Part shown: positions 9,043 to 17,820 of the stretch, in pieces
Layout of the letters: every line of letters begins with the position of its first letter
How positions within the stretch are numbered: position 1 is the first letter of the stretch
Source: Chitinophaga solisilvae
Lineage (GTDB): Bacteria; Bacteroidota; Bacteroidia; Chitinophagales; Chitinophagaceae
Direction: 5' to 3'
Length of the DNA stretch: 64,000 nucleotides
NCBI RefSeq assembly: GCF_009928525.1
Contig: NZ_JAABOK010000007.1
Location: 1-64,000 of the forward strand
Made by a program: the position numbers and the translations under genes
The notes under the pieces: generated by a model
What the model was told of the DNA's origin: nothing
The model's database searches: none
Seen by the model: only the letters and a program-made list of their open reading frames with translations

Positions 9043-9678
9043 TTATTTGTTAGGCTGTGGTGTTGTTCTCAGGTAAGGCTTAATAATTTTATGGCCTTTG
9101 GGAAAACGTTCCGGGATATCTGCGGTGGGTACAGCTGCCGTAACAATCACATCTTCTCCGTCTTTCCAGTCTGCAGGTGTTGCCACGCTATATTTGGCGG
9201 TGAGTTGCAGAGAGTCTATAACGCGTAAAACTTCGTGAAAATTCCTGCCGGTAGAAGCCGGGTAGGTAATGGTGAGTTTTACTTTTTTGTCGGGTCCGAT
9301 GATAAACAGGGATCTGACGGTGAATGTTTCTGAAGCATTCGGGTGAATCATACCGTAGAGGTTGGCTACCGTTTTGTCTTCATCTGCAATAATAGGAAAA
9401 GTTACGTCACAATGTTGTGTTTCGTTAATATCTCCTATCCAACTTTTATGTTTATCCAGTGGATCAACGCTGAGTGCCAGCACTTTAACGTCGCGTTTTG
9501 CAAACTCATCTTTTAAGAGGGCAGTTTTGCCGAGTTCGGTTGTACAAACCGGGGTAAAATCTGCCGGGTGAGAAAAGAGCACGCCCCAGCTGTCACCGAG
9601 GTATTCATAGAAATCAATTTCTCCTAAGGTGGTGTTGGCTTTGAAATTTGGAGCAATATCTCCCAGTCTTAAACTCAT
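9043..9678 (-). CDS. 1-Cys peroxiredoxin (Prx6 type)
   Basis: A 211-residue thiol peroxidase that reduces hydrogen peroxide and organic peroxides in the cytoplasm. The peroxidatic cysteine is C45 in HPADFTPVCTTELG. The extended C-terminal domain after about residue 165 (DWKDGEDVIV, FPKGHKIIKPYLR) and overall length mark the Prx6 subgroup. No AhpF-like reductase gene is adjacent. A possible -7 element TATTTTTG lies at 9698-9705 on the minus strand, giving a short leader. With bacillithiol synthesis encoded in the same window (bshA), a low-molecular-weight thiol could recycle it, but that is inference. Confidence 0.93.
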   Translation of the reverse strand: MSLRLGDIAPNFKANTTLGEIDFYEYLGDSWGVLFSHPADFTPVCTTELGKTALLKDEFAKRDVKVLALSVDPLDKHKSWIGDINETQHCDVTFPIIADEDKTVANLYGMIHPNASETFTVRSLFIIGPDKKVKLTITYPASTGRNFHEVLRVIDSLQLTAKYSVATPADWKDGEDVIVTAAVPTADIPERFPKGHKIIKPYLRTTPQPNK

Positions 9679-9768
9679 AATTTCAGGTTTACGCGTTCAA
9701 AAATAGCATTTTCCTACAAAAATTATAGACTTTAAAGGAACTTTTTCTTTTTTTTCAGTGCTTTTTTT

Positions 9769-10205
9769 AAAAAAAGGGATTTGGGGTTAACAAACGGGCA
9801 AACAAACAATGTGTAATCAACAATATAAGAACGTGGTTAACAAAACATTATGGAGACTGACAATATAATATCAGACACAGGTATAGGAGATAACAGGGAG
9901 TTTATCCGTATGGAAGTAAGGCCAGGGATTTAAGGGGGAAGGTATTTGGGGTCCGCAAATCACTGGATGAGGGGGCTTTTACAAACTATGTGAGAGAAAG
10001 GGGCTTACAACACATACGGATAAAGGGTTTAACAAAACAAATGGAGATCAGGGTTTACAAATCATGAATGAAAAGGGTTACAACATATGGACAAGTTGAC
10101 AAGGTTACAACACATGGATAGCGGTGTTTTCAATACTAATGGTTAAAAGGGTGAATCAAACAGATGGATGACGGGGTTATCAGACGGTATGGATGATAAT
10201 AACGG
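9769..10205. repeat. Degenerate ~25-bp tandem repeat in a gene-free gap
   Basis: The 527-bp gap between the 201-residue hypothetical gene and the peroxiredoxin has no plausible gene. From about 9780, and most regularly from 9970 to 10205, a loose unit GGGTTTACAAAnnATGGATnA recurs. GGGTT-like starts fall near 10000, 10025, 10050, 10075, 10102, 10149 and 10174, mostly 25-27 bp apart. The period is not a multiple of three, so it is not coding. The array runs into the stop codon of the upstream minus-strand gene. Confidence 0.65.
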
Positions 10206-10811
10206 TTACGCCTGATCTGAATGATGTAGCTGCCAGGCATAATAAGCCATGGTGAAGCTCAGGTCATCGGCCAGTCCGGCTTTTATGCGGGCAGCTTCAT
10301 CTTCCAGTTCTATTTCAATATATCCAAGGTACAGGTCATAATAATTGAGGAGCGTTTGCATACAATGCTCCATTGTTTCTGTCAGATCCGCGCGTACAGC
10401 GGGCGGCTGCGGAGGCCCTGCCGGCGGGAGGGCAACTACCTTCTGAATAAAATAGCAGGCATCATCTGTACAGATTTCCCATTCATGGGATTCCGGCCTG
10501 CTCAGGTAAAAGGTCATATTATCAAAAACAACCGCAGCACCCAATTCAGCTTCCAGGTCTATCATTTCCGGGATCCGGCACATATTCTCCAGCTTCTCCA
10601 CAATGGTCATTTGAACTGCATCATTTTTTTCATGGCTGTACCTTAGCATTGTATTCATTACTTCGTAAGTAGTTACAAGATCACAAGGATACCACACGCC
10701 ATCCTGTTGCACATGGCCCCACAGTGTGAGATAATTGGAATCATCCAAAATAATCTGGCCGATAGAAATAGCCTGTATCTGTTTAGTGGCTGTTGTATGT
10801 ACTTTACTCAT
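10206..10811 (-). CDS. Hypothetical protein
   Basis: A 201-residue protein I do not recognise. It has no signal peptide or clear membrane segment. It is acidic in its C-terminal third (EIELEDEAARIKAGLADDLS), has a proline-rich stretch near residue 130 (ALPPAGPPQPPAV), and several aromatic positions. It is divergent from the WYL regulator, with 138 bp between the two starts, so that regulator may control it; this is a guess from arrangement. Its 3' end meets the degenerate 25-bp repeat. Confidence 0.7.
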   Translation of the reverse strand: MSKVHTTATKQIQAISIGQIILDDSNYLTLWGHVQQDGVWYPCDLVTTYEVMNTMLRYSHEKNDAVQMTIVEKLENMCRIPEMIDLEAELGAAVVFDNMTFYLSRPESHEWEICTDDACYFIQKVVALPPAGPPQPPAVRADLTETMEHCMQTLLNYYDLYLGYIEIELEDEAARIKAGLADDLSFTMAYYAWQLHHSDQA

Positions 10812-10949
10812 AACTGTCAGCTTTTTGATAACAATACAAAGTTACTACGGCCTCACGCAGAGGATTTGCGTAGTAACAATCTGATAAAAAAATTTTTGAT
10901 CCGGAGTAAAGGCGGGGAATTGCTTATTTTTAAACCTAAATTTAATCTT

Positions 10950-11957
10950 GTGCCAAAGAACAAGGATGCAGTATCACGTTATCGTTGGATCGACGAGCGG
11001 CTGCGCAACAAAAGGTTACCCAAACCCACACTTGAAAACCTGATTGAGTACGTATCTGAAAAAATGGACAGCAATGTTTCCACCCGTACCATTCAGAAGG
11101 ACCTGCAGGACATGCGACAGGACCCTGAACTCAATTACATGGCCCCTATCGTATACGATCGCAGCTCCCGCACCTACCGTTATGCTGATGAATCATTTTC
11201 CATCAGTAATATTCCTATTGAAGAAGCTGACCTCCAGGGCCTGGAAATCGCCATCGGTATACTGGAACAATTCCGCGGATTGCCGGTCGTACAGCAATTT
11301 GAAGACGCTATCCTCAAAATAGCCGCCAGCCTTAAAATGAACAGGGAAGCCCTGCAGCATAAAGGCCTCATCAAATTTACCCGCACCTCCCAATACAAAG
11401 GCGCAGAACATATCCCGGAAATAGTAGATGCTATCAAAAACCTGGAAATCATCCGCCTCGCCTATCAGAGTTTTGATCGCAACGAACCCAAGGAACACTG
11501 GGTAGAACCCTATCACCTCCGGGAATACCAGCACCGCTTCTACCTCATCGGGAAAAGCCAGCAAACCCGCGGCGGGGCCGTACTTACCTTCGGCCTCGAC
11601 CGGATTGTAAAACTATGGCCCACCGGAAAACATTTTGATGAGAAAAACTTCGATGACGCCAGCTACTTCCAGCACGCCATCGGCATTACCGTACATGATG
11701 CAGAACCGGAAAACGTACTGCTGTCCTTCAGCCCCCGACAGGGAAAATATGTAAAATCACAACCTATCCACGCCTCCCAGCAGGTCGTGGAAGACAATGG
11801 CAAAGAATGCCGTATATCCCTGAACGTGGTCATTAATCCGGAACTCACCATGACCCTCCTCAGCTACGGCGCCCAGGTAAAAGTGCTGCAGCCCGCACAT
11901 CTGGCGGAAAAACTCGCGGAAGAAGCAAAAGAAATGATGAAACTATATAAGAAGTAA
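10950..11957 (+). CDS. WYL-domain transcriptional regulator
   Basis: A 335-residue DNA-binding regulator. The N-terminal part holds a helix-turn-helix-like region (RLPKPTLENLIEYV, STRTIQKDLQDMRQ). The C-terminal half holds a WYL domain (RLAYQSFDRNEPKEHWVEPYHL, RFYLIGKS), which in this family senses ligands such as nucleic acids or nucleotides. The frame is open further upstream to 10707, but that part runs over the divergent gene and matches nothing. The GTG at 10950 gives the usual PKNKDAVSRYRWIDE beginning, so I chose it. Its TAA stop is the first triplet of hairpin H4. WYL regulators often sit near defence loci, but no defence genes are seen here. Confidence 0.87.
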   Translation: MPKNKDAVSRYRWIDERLRNKRLPKPTLENLIEYVSEKMDSNVSTRTIQKDLQDMRQDPELNYMAPIVYDRSSRTYRYADESFSISNIPIEEADLQGLEIAIGILEQFRGLPVVQQFEDAILKIAASLKMNREALQHKGLIKFTRTSQYKGAEHIPEIVDAIKNLEIIRLAYQSFDRNEPKEHWVEPYHLREYQHRFYLIGKSQQTRGGAVLTFGLDRIVKLWPTGKHFDEKNFDDASYFQHAIGITVHDAEPENVLLSFSPRQGKYVKSQPIHASQQVVEDNGKECRISLNVVINPELTMTLLSYGAQVKVLQPAHLAEKLAEEAKEMMKLYKK

Positions 11958-12077
11958 TTACGAATTACAAATTGCGAATTACGAATGAGGAGCGAAGACA
12001 TAAGCGGATAAAGAATTTACTTCTTTGCTTATGTCTTCGCTCCTCATTCGTAATTCGCAATTCGTAATTTGTAATTA
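11955..12077. repeat. Intergenic hairpin H4, carrying both flanking stop codons
   Basis: 11955-12005 pairs with 12027-12077 over 51 bp with two mismatches, around a 21-nt loop. The mismatches come from a swap of GAATTAC and AAATTAC-type words between the arms. The outermost TAA on the left is the stop codon of the WYL gene, and the outermost TTA on the right is the stop codon of the convergent gene. The whole convergent gap is therefore hairpin. Confidence 0.9.
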
Positions 12078-12803
12078 TTTCCCTTGGGGCCTTTCAAACA
12101 ACTCATCAGCTATCGGCTTATTGATTTCTACCCTGGTAAGGTGGATTTTCATGCCGGAGCCTATGGGCGTTTGTTCTGTGGTGGCGGCGTATGCGTATCC
12201 TTCGGGGGTGTGCCTGTAGTCGGACAGGATAGTGACCAGCTCTGTTCTGGCGCCCATATATTCAATAAAATTGACGGCTTTAACAATGAAGCAGGTTTTG
12301 GCATCCAGGTATACCAGCGCCGAGAGGCTATCTGCCGTATATACCTTCAGCTTATAGGCAGGGGCGCCGTTGGCCGTATCTTTACCTATAAACTCTACCT
12401 TCTTTCCTTTGGCTTCCACATTAAACAGTTCGCCGGTAACATCCAGCTGCGATTTGATAAATGTACGCACGGCAGGGTCCAGCTCTTCCACTTCCGTTTT
12501 ATGCGCTACCGGCAGATACTGCCAGCCACCGGTAGGGGTAACTACCTGAATGTTTTTGGTATTCAGTGCATCGAACTCCACCCGCAGGGCCTGTCCCTGC
12601 TTTACCCAGCGCCTGATAGGTACTTCCATCTCCCTGGCAATCATCACTCCTTCGGAATACTGCGTTCTGATAGCACTCAGCTTATCGGCGCCGCCCATTG
12701 CCTGGGTATAGCGATCCAGTATTTCCTGCAGTGTCTGCGCCTGTAAACCGTTGACAGCCGCCATGAATACTGCTGCCAGTGATAGGATTCTTAAATGTCT
12801 CAT
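12075..12803 (-). CDS. Exported LolA-like protein
   Basis: A 242-residue protein with a cleavable signal peptide (about residues 1-22, ending GLQAQ). The body is beta-rich and starts LQEILDRYTQAMGGADKLSAI, which resembles the outer-membrane lipoprotein-sorting/LolA-like family of Bacteroidota. It probably resides in the periplasm or on the outer membrane. Related proteins bind lipid or lipoprotein acyl chains, but true chaperone activity cannot be shown here. No partner genes are adjacent. Its stop codon lies inside hairpin H4, and it is divergent from the adenine deaminase gene 116 bp away. Confidence 0.72.
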   Translation of the reverse strand: MRHLRILSLAAVFMAAVNGLQAQTLQEILDRYTQAMGGADKLSAIRTQYSEGVMIAREMEVPIRRWVKQGQALRVEFDALNTKNIQVVTPTGGWQYLPVAHKTEVEELDPAVRTFIKSQLDVTGELFNVEAKGKKVEFIGKDTANGAPAYKLKVYTADSLSALVYLDAKTCFIVKAVNFIEYMGARTELVTILSDYRHTPEGYAYAATTEQTPIGSGMKIHLTRVEINKPIADELFERPQGK

Positions 12804-12919
12804 AGTATTTTTTTAAACGCCAGCGGGCAAATAAAGATAGCCAAAAAACAGGTTGCCGCTTCACCGCAGCCAAAAAATACCGGAAGCTGAAAATCCCCGC
12901 TATTCCTTAGCTTTACGGC

Positions 12920-14554
12920 ATGAATACATACCAGATTTCAGGCAATCTTGTGGATGTCCTGCAACAAGAAATATATCCGGCAACACTGCATATTGAGAAT
13001 GGCCGTATCATCAGTATTGAAAGAAACAACAACGTATATACGCAATTCCTCCTTCCCGGATTTACAGATGCGCATGTGCACATAGAAAGCTCCATGCTCA
13101 TCCCCTCCGAATTTGCCCGGCTGGCTGTTGTACATGGCACCGTTGCCACTGTCAGCGATCCGCATGAAATTGCCAATGTGATGGGGGTTGACGGTGTAAC
13201 ATTTATGCTGGAAAACGGGAAACAGGTACCTTTTAAATTCAACTTCGGCGCACCTTCCTGCGTACCCGCCACCACCTTTGAAACCGCCGGCGCCACCGTC
13301 AGCGTAGCAGATATTGAACAGCTGCTGCAACGGGACGACATTAAATATCTTACAGAGATGATGAACTTCCCCGGTGTACTGAACAAAGACCCGGAAGTGA
13401 TGGCGAAAATAGCCGCTGCAAAAAAATATAACAAGCCGGTAGACGGGCATGCACCCGGGCTTAGCGGAAACGCTGCCAGCAACTATATTCAGGCTGGTAT
13501 CAGCACAGATCACGAGTGCTTTACACTGGAAGAAGGACTGGAGAAACTGCAGCTCGGCATGCACATACTTATCCGCGAAGGCAGCGCCGCCAAAAACTTT
13601 GAAGCTCTCATTCCCCTGCTGCACGACTATCCGGAAAAAATTATGTTCTGCAGCGATGATAAACACCCCGACAACCTGGAGGAAGGCCACATCAACCAGC
13701 TGGTGAAACGCGCGCTGGCACATGGGATAGACCTGTTCAAAGTTCTCCGGGCCGCCTGCGTAAACCCCGTGCTCCACTACAACCTGGACAACGGCCTGCT
13801 CCGCGAAAATGATGCAGCAGATTTTATTATCGCAGACAACCTGCATGACTTCAATATCATCGCGACCTATATCAACGGTCAGCAGGTGGCAGACAACGGC
13901 CGTACGCTGATATCTTCCATACCTGTTACCCCGGTAAACAACTTCGTCTGCGATCCGTTGTCACCGGCCGATTTCCGCATACCAGCCACCGGTAATTCCG
14001 CTAAAGTCAACGTGATAGAAGCGATGGACGGACAGCTGATTACCAATGCTATTACTGCTACCCTGCCGGTAACGGACGGCGCATTACTATCAGACACTAC
14101 TCAGGATGTATTGAAACTGGCTGTAGTAAACCGTTACCGTAAAGCGCCCGTTGCCACTGCCTTCATCCGGAGTTTCGGCCTGAAGTCCGGCGCTATAGCG
14201 TCTTCCGTAGCACATGACAGTCATAATATCATCGCCGTGGGTACAGACGATGCCAGCCTTTGCGCTGCCATTAACGGCGTTATTACCCACCAGGGCGGTA
14301 TCAGCATCGCCAGTGACAACGATGTACAGGTACTCCCCCTTCCGGTAGCCGGACTGATGAGTAACCTTGACGGCTATACGATTTCAAAACAATACAGTCA
14401 TTTCGATCAGGCCGCCAAAAAGCTGGGATCCGCGCTCGCATCTCCCTATATGACATTATCGTTTATGGCATTACTGGTAATACCGCATCTGAAGCTGAGC
14501 GATATGGGGCTGTTTGATGGAGATAAATTTGCCTTTACAAACACAATGATTTGA
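12920..14554 (+). CDS. ade: Adenine deaminase
   Basis: A 544-residue amidohydrolase that converts adenine to hypoxanthine and ammonia in purine salvage. The metal motif DAHVHIESS near residue 50, the GTVATVSDPHEIANV block, VDGHAPGLSG, STDHEC, and FCSDDKHPDNL match family metal-site positions. The C-terminal half has the adenine deaminase domain (SVAHDSHNIIAVG, then SNLDGY). Length is typical for Ade. It stands alone and is followed by hairpin H5. The window also holds upp, another nucleobase salvage gene, but the two are not linked. Confidence 0.95.
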   Translation: MNTYQISGNLVDVLQQEIYPATLHIENGRIISIERNNNVYTQFLLPGFTDAHVHIESSMLIPSEFARLAVVHGTVATVSDPHEIANVMGVDGVTFMLENGKQVPFKFNFGAPSCVPATTFETAGATVSVADIEQLLQRDDIKYLTEMMNFPGVLNKDPEVMAKIAAAKKYNKPVDGHAPGLSGNAASNYIQAGISTDHECFTLEEGLEKLQLGMHILIREGSAAKNFEALIPLLHDYPEKIMFCSDDKHPDNLEEGHINQLVKRALAHGIDLFKVLRAACVNPVLHYNLDNGLLRENDAADFIIADNLHDFNIIATYINGQQVADNGRTLISSIPVTPVNNFVCDPLSPADFRIPATGNSAKVNVIEAMDGQLITNAITATLPVTDGALLSDTTQDVLKLAVVNRYRKAPVATAFIRSFGLKSGAIASSVAHDSHNIIAVGTDDASLCAAINGVITHQGGISIASDNDVQVLPLPVAGLMSNLDGYTISKQYSHFDQAAKKLGSALASPYMTLSFMALLVIPHLKLSDMGLFDGDKFAFTNTMI

Positions 14555-14556
14555 TT

Positions 14557-14684
14557 TAATTACGAATTACGAATTGCGAATTGCGAATTGCGAATGAGGA
14601 GCGAAGATATAAGCGGAAGTAAATTCTTTATCCGCTTATATCTTCGCTCCTCATTCGCAATTCGCAATTCGTAATTCGTAATTA
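14557..14684. repeat. Intergenic hairpin H5 with arms differing by one 7-mer
   Basis: 14557-14617 pairs with 14631-14684. The pairing is complete except that the left arm has one more GAATTGC unit (three against two on the right). The inner part is AGGAGCGAAGATATAAGCGGA and the loop is 13 nt. It lies between the convergent ade and anmK genes. Confidence 0.9.
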
Positions 14685-14688
14685 TTTA

Positions 14689-15780
14689 TTACTTCGTTGT
14701 CCACAACGCCCCGTTAATACTGTCTCTCGTTGCGCCTGTAACAGAAGACAGCACGTTGTCTTCCTGTCTCCAGCGCAGCGCGCCTATCAGGGCCATAATC
14801 AGGGCTTCTTTGAAGCTGATGGCTTGTTCATCAGGTATTTCAACGGTGATGCCGAGTGGTTCCAGTTGCTGGCGGATGGTTTCAACGAGGAAGGTGTTGA
14901 AAGCCCCGCCTCCGGTGATCAGCATGCTGGCGGGAGCATCGGGCAGCTGTGTTTTCAGGGAGGCGGCAGCCTGGGCTATTTGTGTGGCAATATGTTCAGT
15001 GTAGGTACGCAGTTTACCCTGAACGGATATACGCAATGTATTGATCATGGGCAGAATGGTATCCGTACCGAAGTCGTTGGCCAGTGATTTGGGCCAGGAC
15101 TGATGATAATATGGTAATGCGTTCAGTTGTTCCAGGAGAGCCGTGTCGGTAACGCCGCCGGCAGCGAGTGCGCCGCCTTCGTCGTAGGCCTTGTTAAGGG
15201 CGGCAGCCAGGCCATTCAATACGCGGTTGGCAGGGCAAACATCGAACGCTACAAACTGGCCGGGCAGTTGTGCGGAGATATTGGCAATACCTCCCAGGTT
15301 GAGCCAGAACTGGTAATTACCAAACAGATATTTTTCCCCGATAGGTACGATAGGCGCTCCCTGGCCGCCAAGAGCCACATCCACGGCACGCAGGTCGGTG
15401 ATGACCGGCAGGCCTGTAACAGCTGCAATAGCTGCGCCGTCGCCCAGCTGAGCTGTCATTTGCTGCCCTGGCAGGTGAAAGGTAGTATGGCCATGGGAGG
15501 CAATGAAATGTACTTTATGATCCAGATTATTTTTCTCAATAAAAGATAATATCCGCCGGCCGGTATAATGGCCGTAGGCAGTATGCAGCAACAGGTAGTC
15601 CTTTGCAGCAAGAGCGGTGGCAGCAGCCAGCTTCTCCGCCCATTCCGGCTCATATGGCAGGCTTTCAGACGCTTTGATAGCATAGGTCCATTGTCCGCGT
15701 ATTTCTGTCAGCTCAGCGAAAACGATATCCAGTCCGTCCAATGAGCTACCGGACATGGTGCCAATCACATTATAAACCAT
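14689..15780 (-). CDS. anmK: Anhydro-N-acetylmuramic acid kinase
   Basis: A 363-residue cytoplasmic sugar kinase of cell-wall recycling. It opens 1,6-anhydro-MurNAc and phosphorylates it to MurNAc-6-P. Family motifs are GTMSGSSLDGLD at the N-terminus, a SHGHT block, LGDGAAIA, DLRAVDVALGGQGAPIVPIGE, LNLGGIANIS, DVCPANRVLN and ITGGGAFN. The next recycling enzyme, MurQ, is not in the window. It is divergent from the vWA gene, with 108 bp between starts, and convergent with ade across hairpin H5. Confidence 0.95.
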   Translation of the reverse strand: MVYNVIGTMSGSSLDGLDIVFAELTEIRGQWTYAIKASESLPYEPEWAEKLAAATALAAKDYLLLHTAYGHYTGRRILSFIEKNNLDHKVHFIASHGHTTFHLPGQQMTAQLGDGAAIAAVTGLPVITDLRAVDVALGGQGAPIVPIGEKYLFGNYQFWLNLGGIANISAQLPGQFVAFDVCPANRVLNGLAAALNKAYDEGGALAAGGVTDTALLEQLNALPYYHQSWPKSLANDFGTDTILPMINTLRISVQGKLRTYTEHIATQIAQAAASLKTQLPDAPASMLITGGGAFNTFLVETIRQQLEPLGITVEIPDEQAISFKEALIMALIGALRWRQEDNVLSSVTGATRDSINGALWTTK

Positions 15781-15888
15781 CTAATAAAATTTCGGCAAAG
15801 GTAGCAAATAGCTTTTTAAGGGGTTATGAAAATGATTTATGGAATACATGGATGAACCGGCATCATGTGCGCAGAAAATAGGTACATC

Positions 15889-17775
15889 ATGAAAAAATAT
15901 CTTTCCTTATTCCTGCTCTCCTGCCTGCTGGCAATTGATGCATCAGCGCAGCTACGGCCGGTTTCCGGCACGGTAAAAGATAAAGACGGCAATACCGGTA
16001 TTTATAATACGGTAGTACGTGTAAAGGGCACCGATTATATGACTGCTACAGACAAACAGGGGAATTTTACCCTGAAAGTGCCTGCCGGCGCTATTATACT
16101 GGAAGCCATTGCTACCAGCTACAAACGTGCGGAAGTAGCAGTATCTCCCAAACAAGGCACAGTACATTTCAGACTGGAGCTGCTGCCTGCTGCAAAGCGG
16201 GCCCGGGTAGCGCTGCAGGGCAGCGAAGCACGGGTAAGAATGGCAGAAAAAACATATGTAAAAGGCGTGATGGCGGCAAAAGCTGATCACTCCGGATACA
16301 TAATGCCGGCGCCGACACCGGGTCTTTATATACAACCTGCTGCCAGTACTGAGGACTACAGTCCTATCAACGAAAATATTTTCCATGCAGCCACCGATCA
16401 GCCACTGAGTACATTCAGCGTGGATGTAGACCGCGCCTCCTACAGCAATGTGCGCCGCTTCCTCAACAATGGCCAGCTGCCGCCACCGGATGCCGTGCGT
16501 GTCGAAGAGATGATCAATTACTTTGATTACAAATATAAAGGTCCCAGTGGCCAGGATCCTGTGGCGATCTATGCAGATATGGCGATCTGTCCCTGGAATA
16601 TTCAGCATCAGCTGGTACGTATTGCGCTGAAAGGCAAGCAGGTAGATGCCCGCGAGCTGCCGCCCTCCAACCTGGTATTCCTGGTGGATGTTTCCGGCTC
16701 TATGGAATCCGCCAATAAACTGCCATTGGTAAAACGGGCATTTGCCGCACTGGTGCAGCAATTACGGCCACAGGACAAAGTATCTGTTGTAGTATATGCC
16801 GGCGCCGCCGGCGTGGTGTTGCCCTCTACCTCCGGCAATGAAAAAACAAAGATCCTGGAAGCCATTGAAAACCTGCAGGCCGGCGGTTCTACAGCAGGAG
16901 GCGCTGGTATTCAGCTGGCGTATAAAATTGCGGCTGAGAACATGTCAAAACACAGTAACAACCGTGTTATTCTGGCTACAGACGGCGATTTCAACGTAGG
17001 CCCCTCCAGCGATGGCGAATTGCAGCGCATCATTGAAACGGAGAAGAAGAAAGGTATCTTCCTTTCAGTACTGGGTTTTGGTATGGGCAACTATAAGGAT
17101 AACAAGCTGGAGCTGCTGGCAGACAAGGGTAATGGCAACTATGCCTATATCGATAATTTTGAAGAAGCCCGCCGCACCTTCGTTACCGAGTTTGGCGGTA
17201 CCCTTTTCACGATTGCCAAAGATGTGAAATTGCAGATAGAATTCAATCCAAAATTCGTACAGTCGTACAGGTTAGTAGGGTATGAAAACCGTATGCTGCA
17301 GAACGAAGATTTTAACAATGACCAGAAAGATGCCGGCGATATGGGCGTAGGGCACACGGTTACAGCGTTGTACGAGATTGTGCCTGTTGGCGGTAAAATA
17401 CCGGCAGTAAACTGGGTAGATCCGCTGAAATATCAGCAGACGGCCATCACAGGCAATGTAACAGAAGTACTCACCGTGAAGTTGCGTTACAAACAACCTG
17501 ATGAGGAAAAGAGTAAACTGCTGCAGAAAGTACTGCCTTACGGTTCCCGTACAATACAGGAGGCTCCGGAGGATTTCAGGATGGCAGCGGCCGCCGCCGC
17601 GTTTGGTCAGCTGCTGCGCAACTCTGCTTTTAAAGGCACAGCCACCTGGAAGGATGTGCTGGAACTGGCCGGGAAGTCGCGCGGGGACGATCCGGAAGGC
17701 TATCGTGCCGAATTCGTGCAACTGGTGAAAAAGGCCAGCCTGCTGGACAGGGATCAGGATAAGGATAACGAGTAG
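15889..17775 (+). CDS. Exported vWA protein with carboxypeptidase-like N-terminal domain
   Basis: A 628-residue protein. A signal peptide (residues 1-21, ending ASAQ) is followed by a CarboxypepD_reg-like beta-sandwich (about 25-100). Next comes a vWF N-terminal region (INENIFHAATDQPLSTFSVDVDRASYSNVRRFL), then a vWA domain with MIDAS motif D267-V-S-G-S, and a C-terminal DUF3520-type region. It resembles E. coli YfbK and many Bacteroidota vWA proteins of unknown function; a metal-dependent protein-binding role in the periplasm or at the surface is inferred. An upstream ATG at 15865 would put eight residues before the signal peptide, so 15889 is preferred. The upp gene follows 45 bp later on the same strand. 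Confidence 0.9.
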   Translation: MKKYLSLFLLSCLLAIDASAQLRPVSGTVKDKDGNTGIYNTVVRVKGTDYMTATDKQGNFTLKVPAGAIILEAIATSYKRAEVAVSPKQGTVHFRLELLPAAKRARVALQGSEARVRMAEKTYVKGVMAAKADHSGYIMPAPTPGLYIQPAASTEDYSPINENIFHAATDQPLSTFSVDVDRASYSNVRRFLNNGQLPPPDAVRVEEMINYFDYKYKGPSGQDPVAIYADMAICPWNIQHQLVRIALKGKQVDARELPPSNLVFLVDVSGSMESANKLPLVKRAFAALVQQLRPQDKVSVVVYAGAAGVVLPSTSGNEKTKILEAIENLQAGGSTAGGAGIQLAYKIAAENMSKHSNNRVILATDGDFNVGPSSDGELQRIIETEKKKGIFLSVLGFGMGNYKDNKLELLADKGNGNYAYIDNFEEARRTFVTEFGGTLFTIAKDVKLQIEFNPKFVQSYRLVGYENRMLQNEDFNNDQKDAGDMGVGHTVTALYEIVPVGGKIPAVNWVDPLKYQQTAITGNVTEVLTVKLRYKQPDEEKSKLLQKVLPYGSRTIQEAPEDFRMAAAAAAFGQLLRNSAFKGTATWKDVLELAGKSRGDDPEGYRAEFVQLVKKASLLDRDQDKDNE

Positions 17776-17820
17776 GTTACATGAATTTTCGGTAATTTGC
17801 CGCTTCAAAGAGGGACGCAC

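Noticed and set aside
9769..10205. CRISPR array or protein-coding repeat
   Set aside because: Units are degenerate with no constant spacers, and the ~25-bp period keeps no reading frame.
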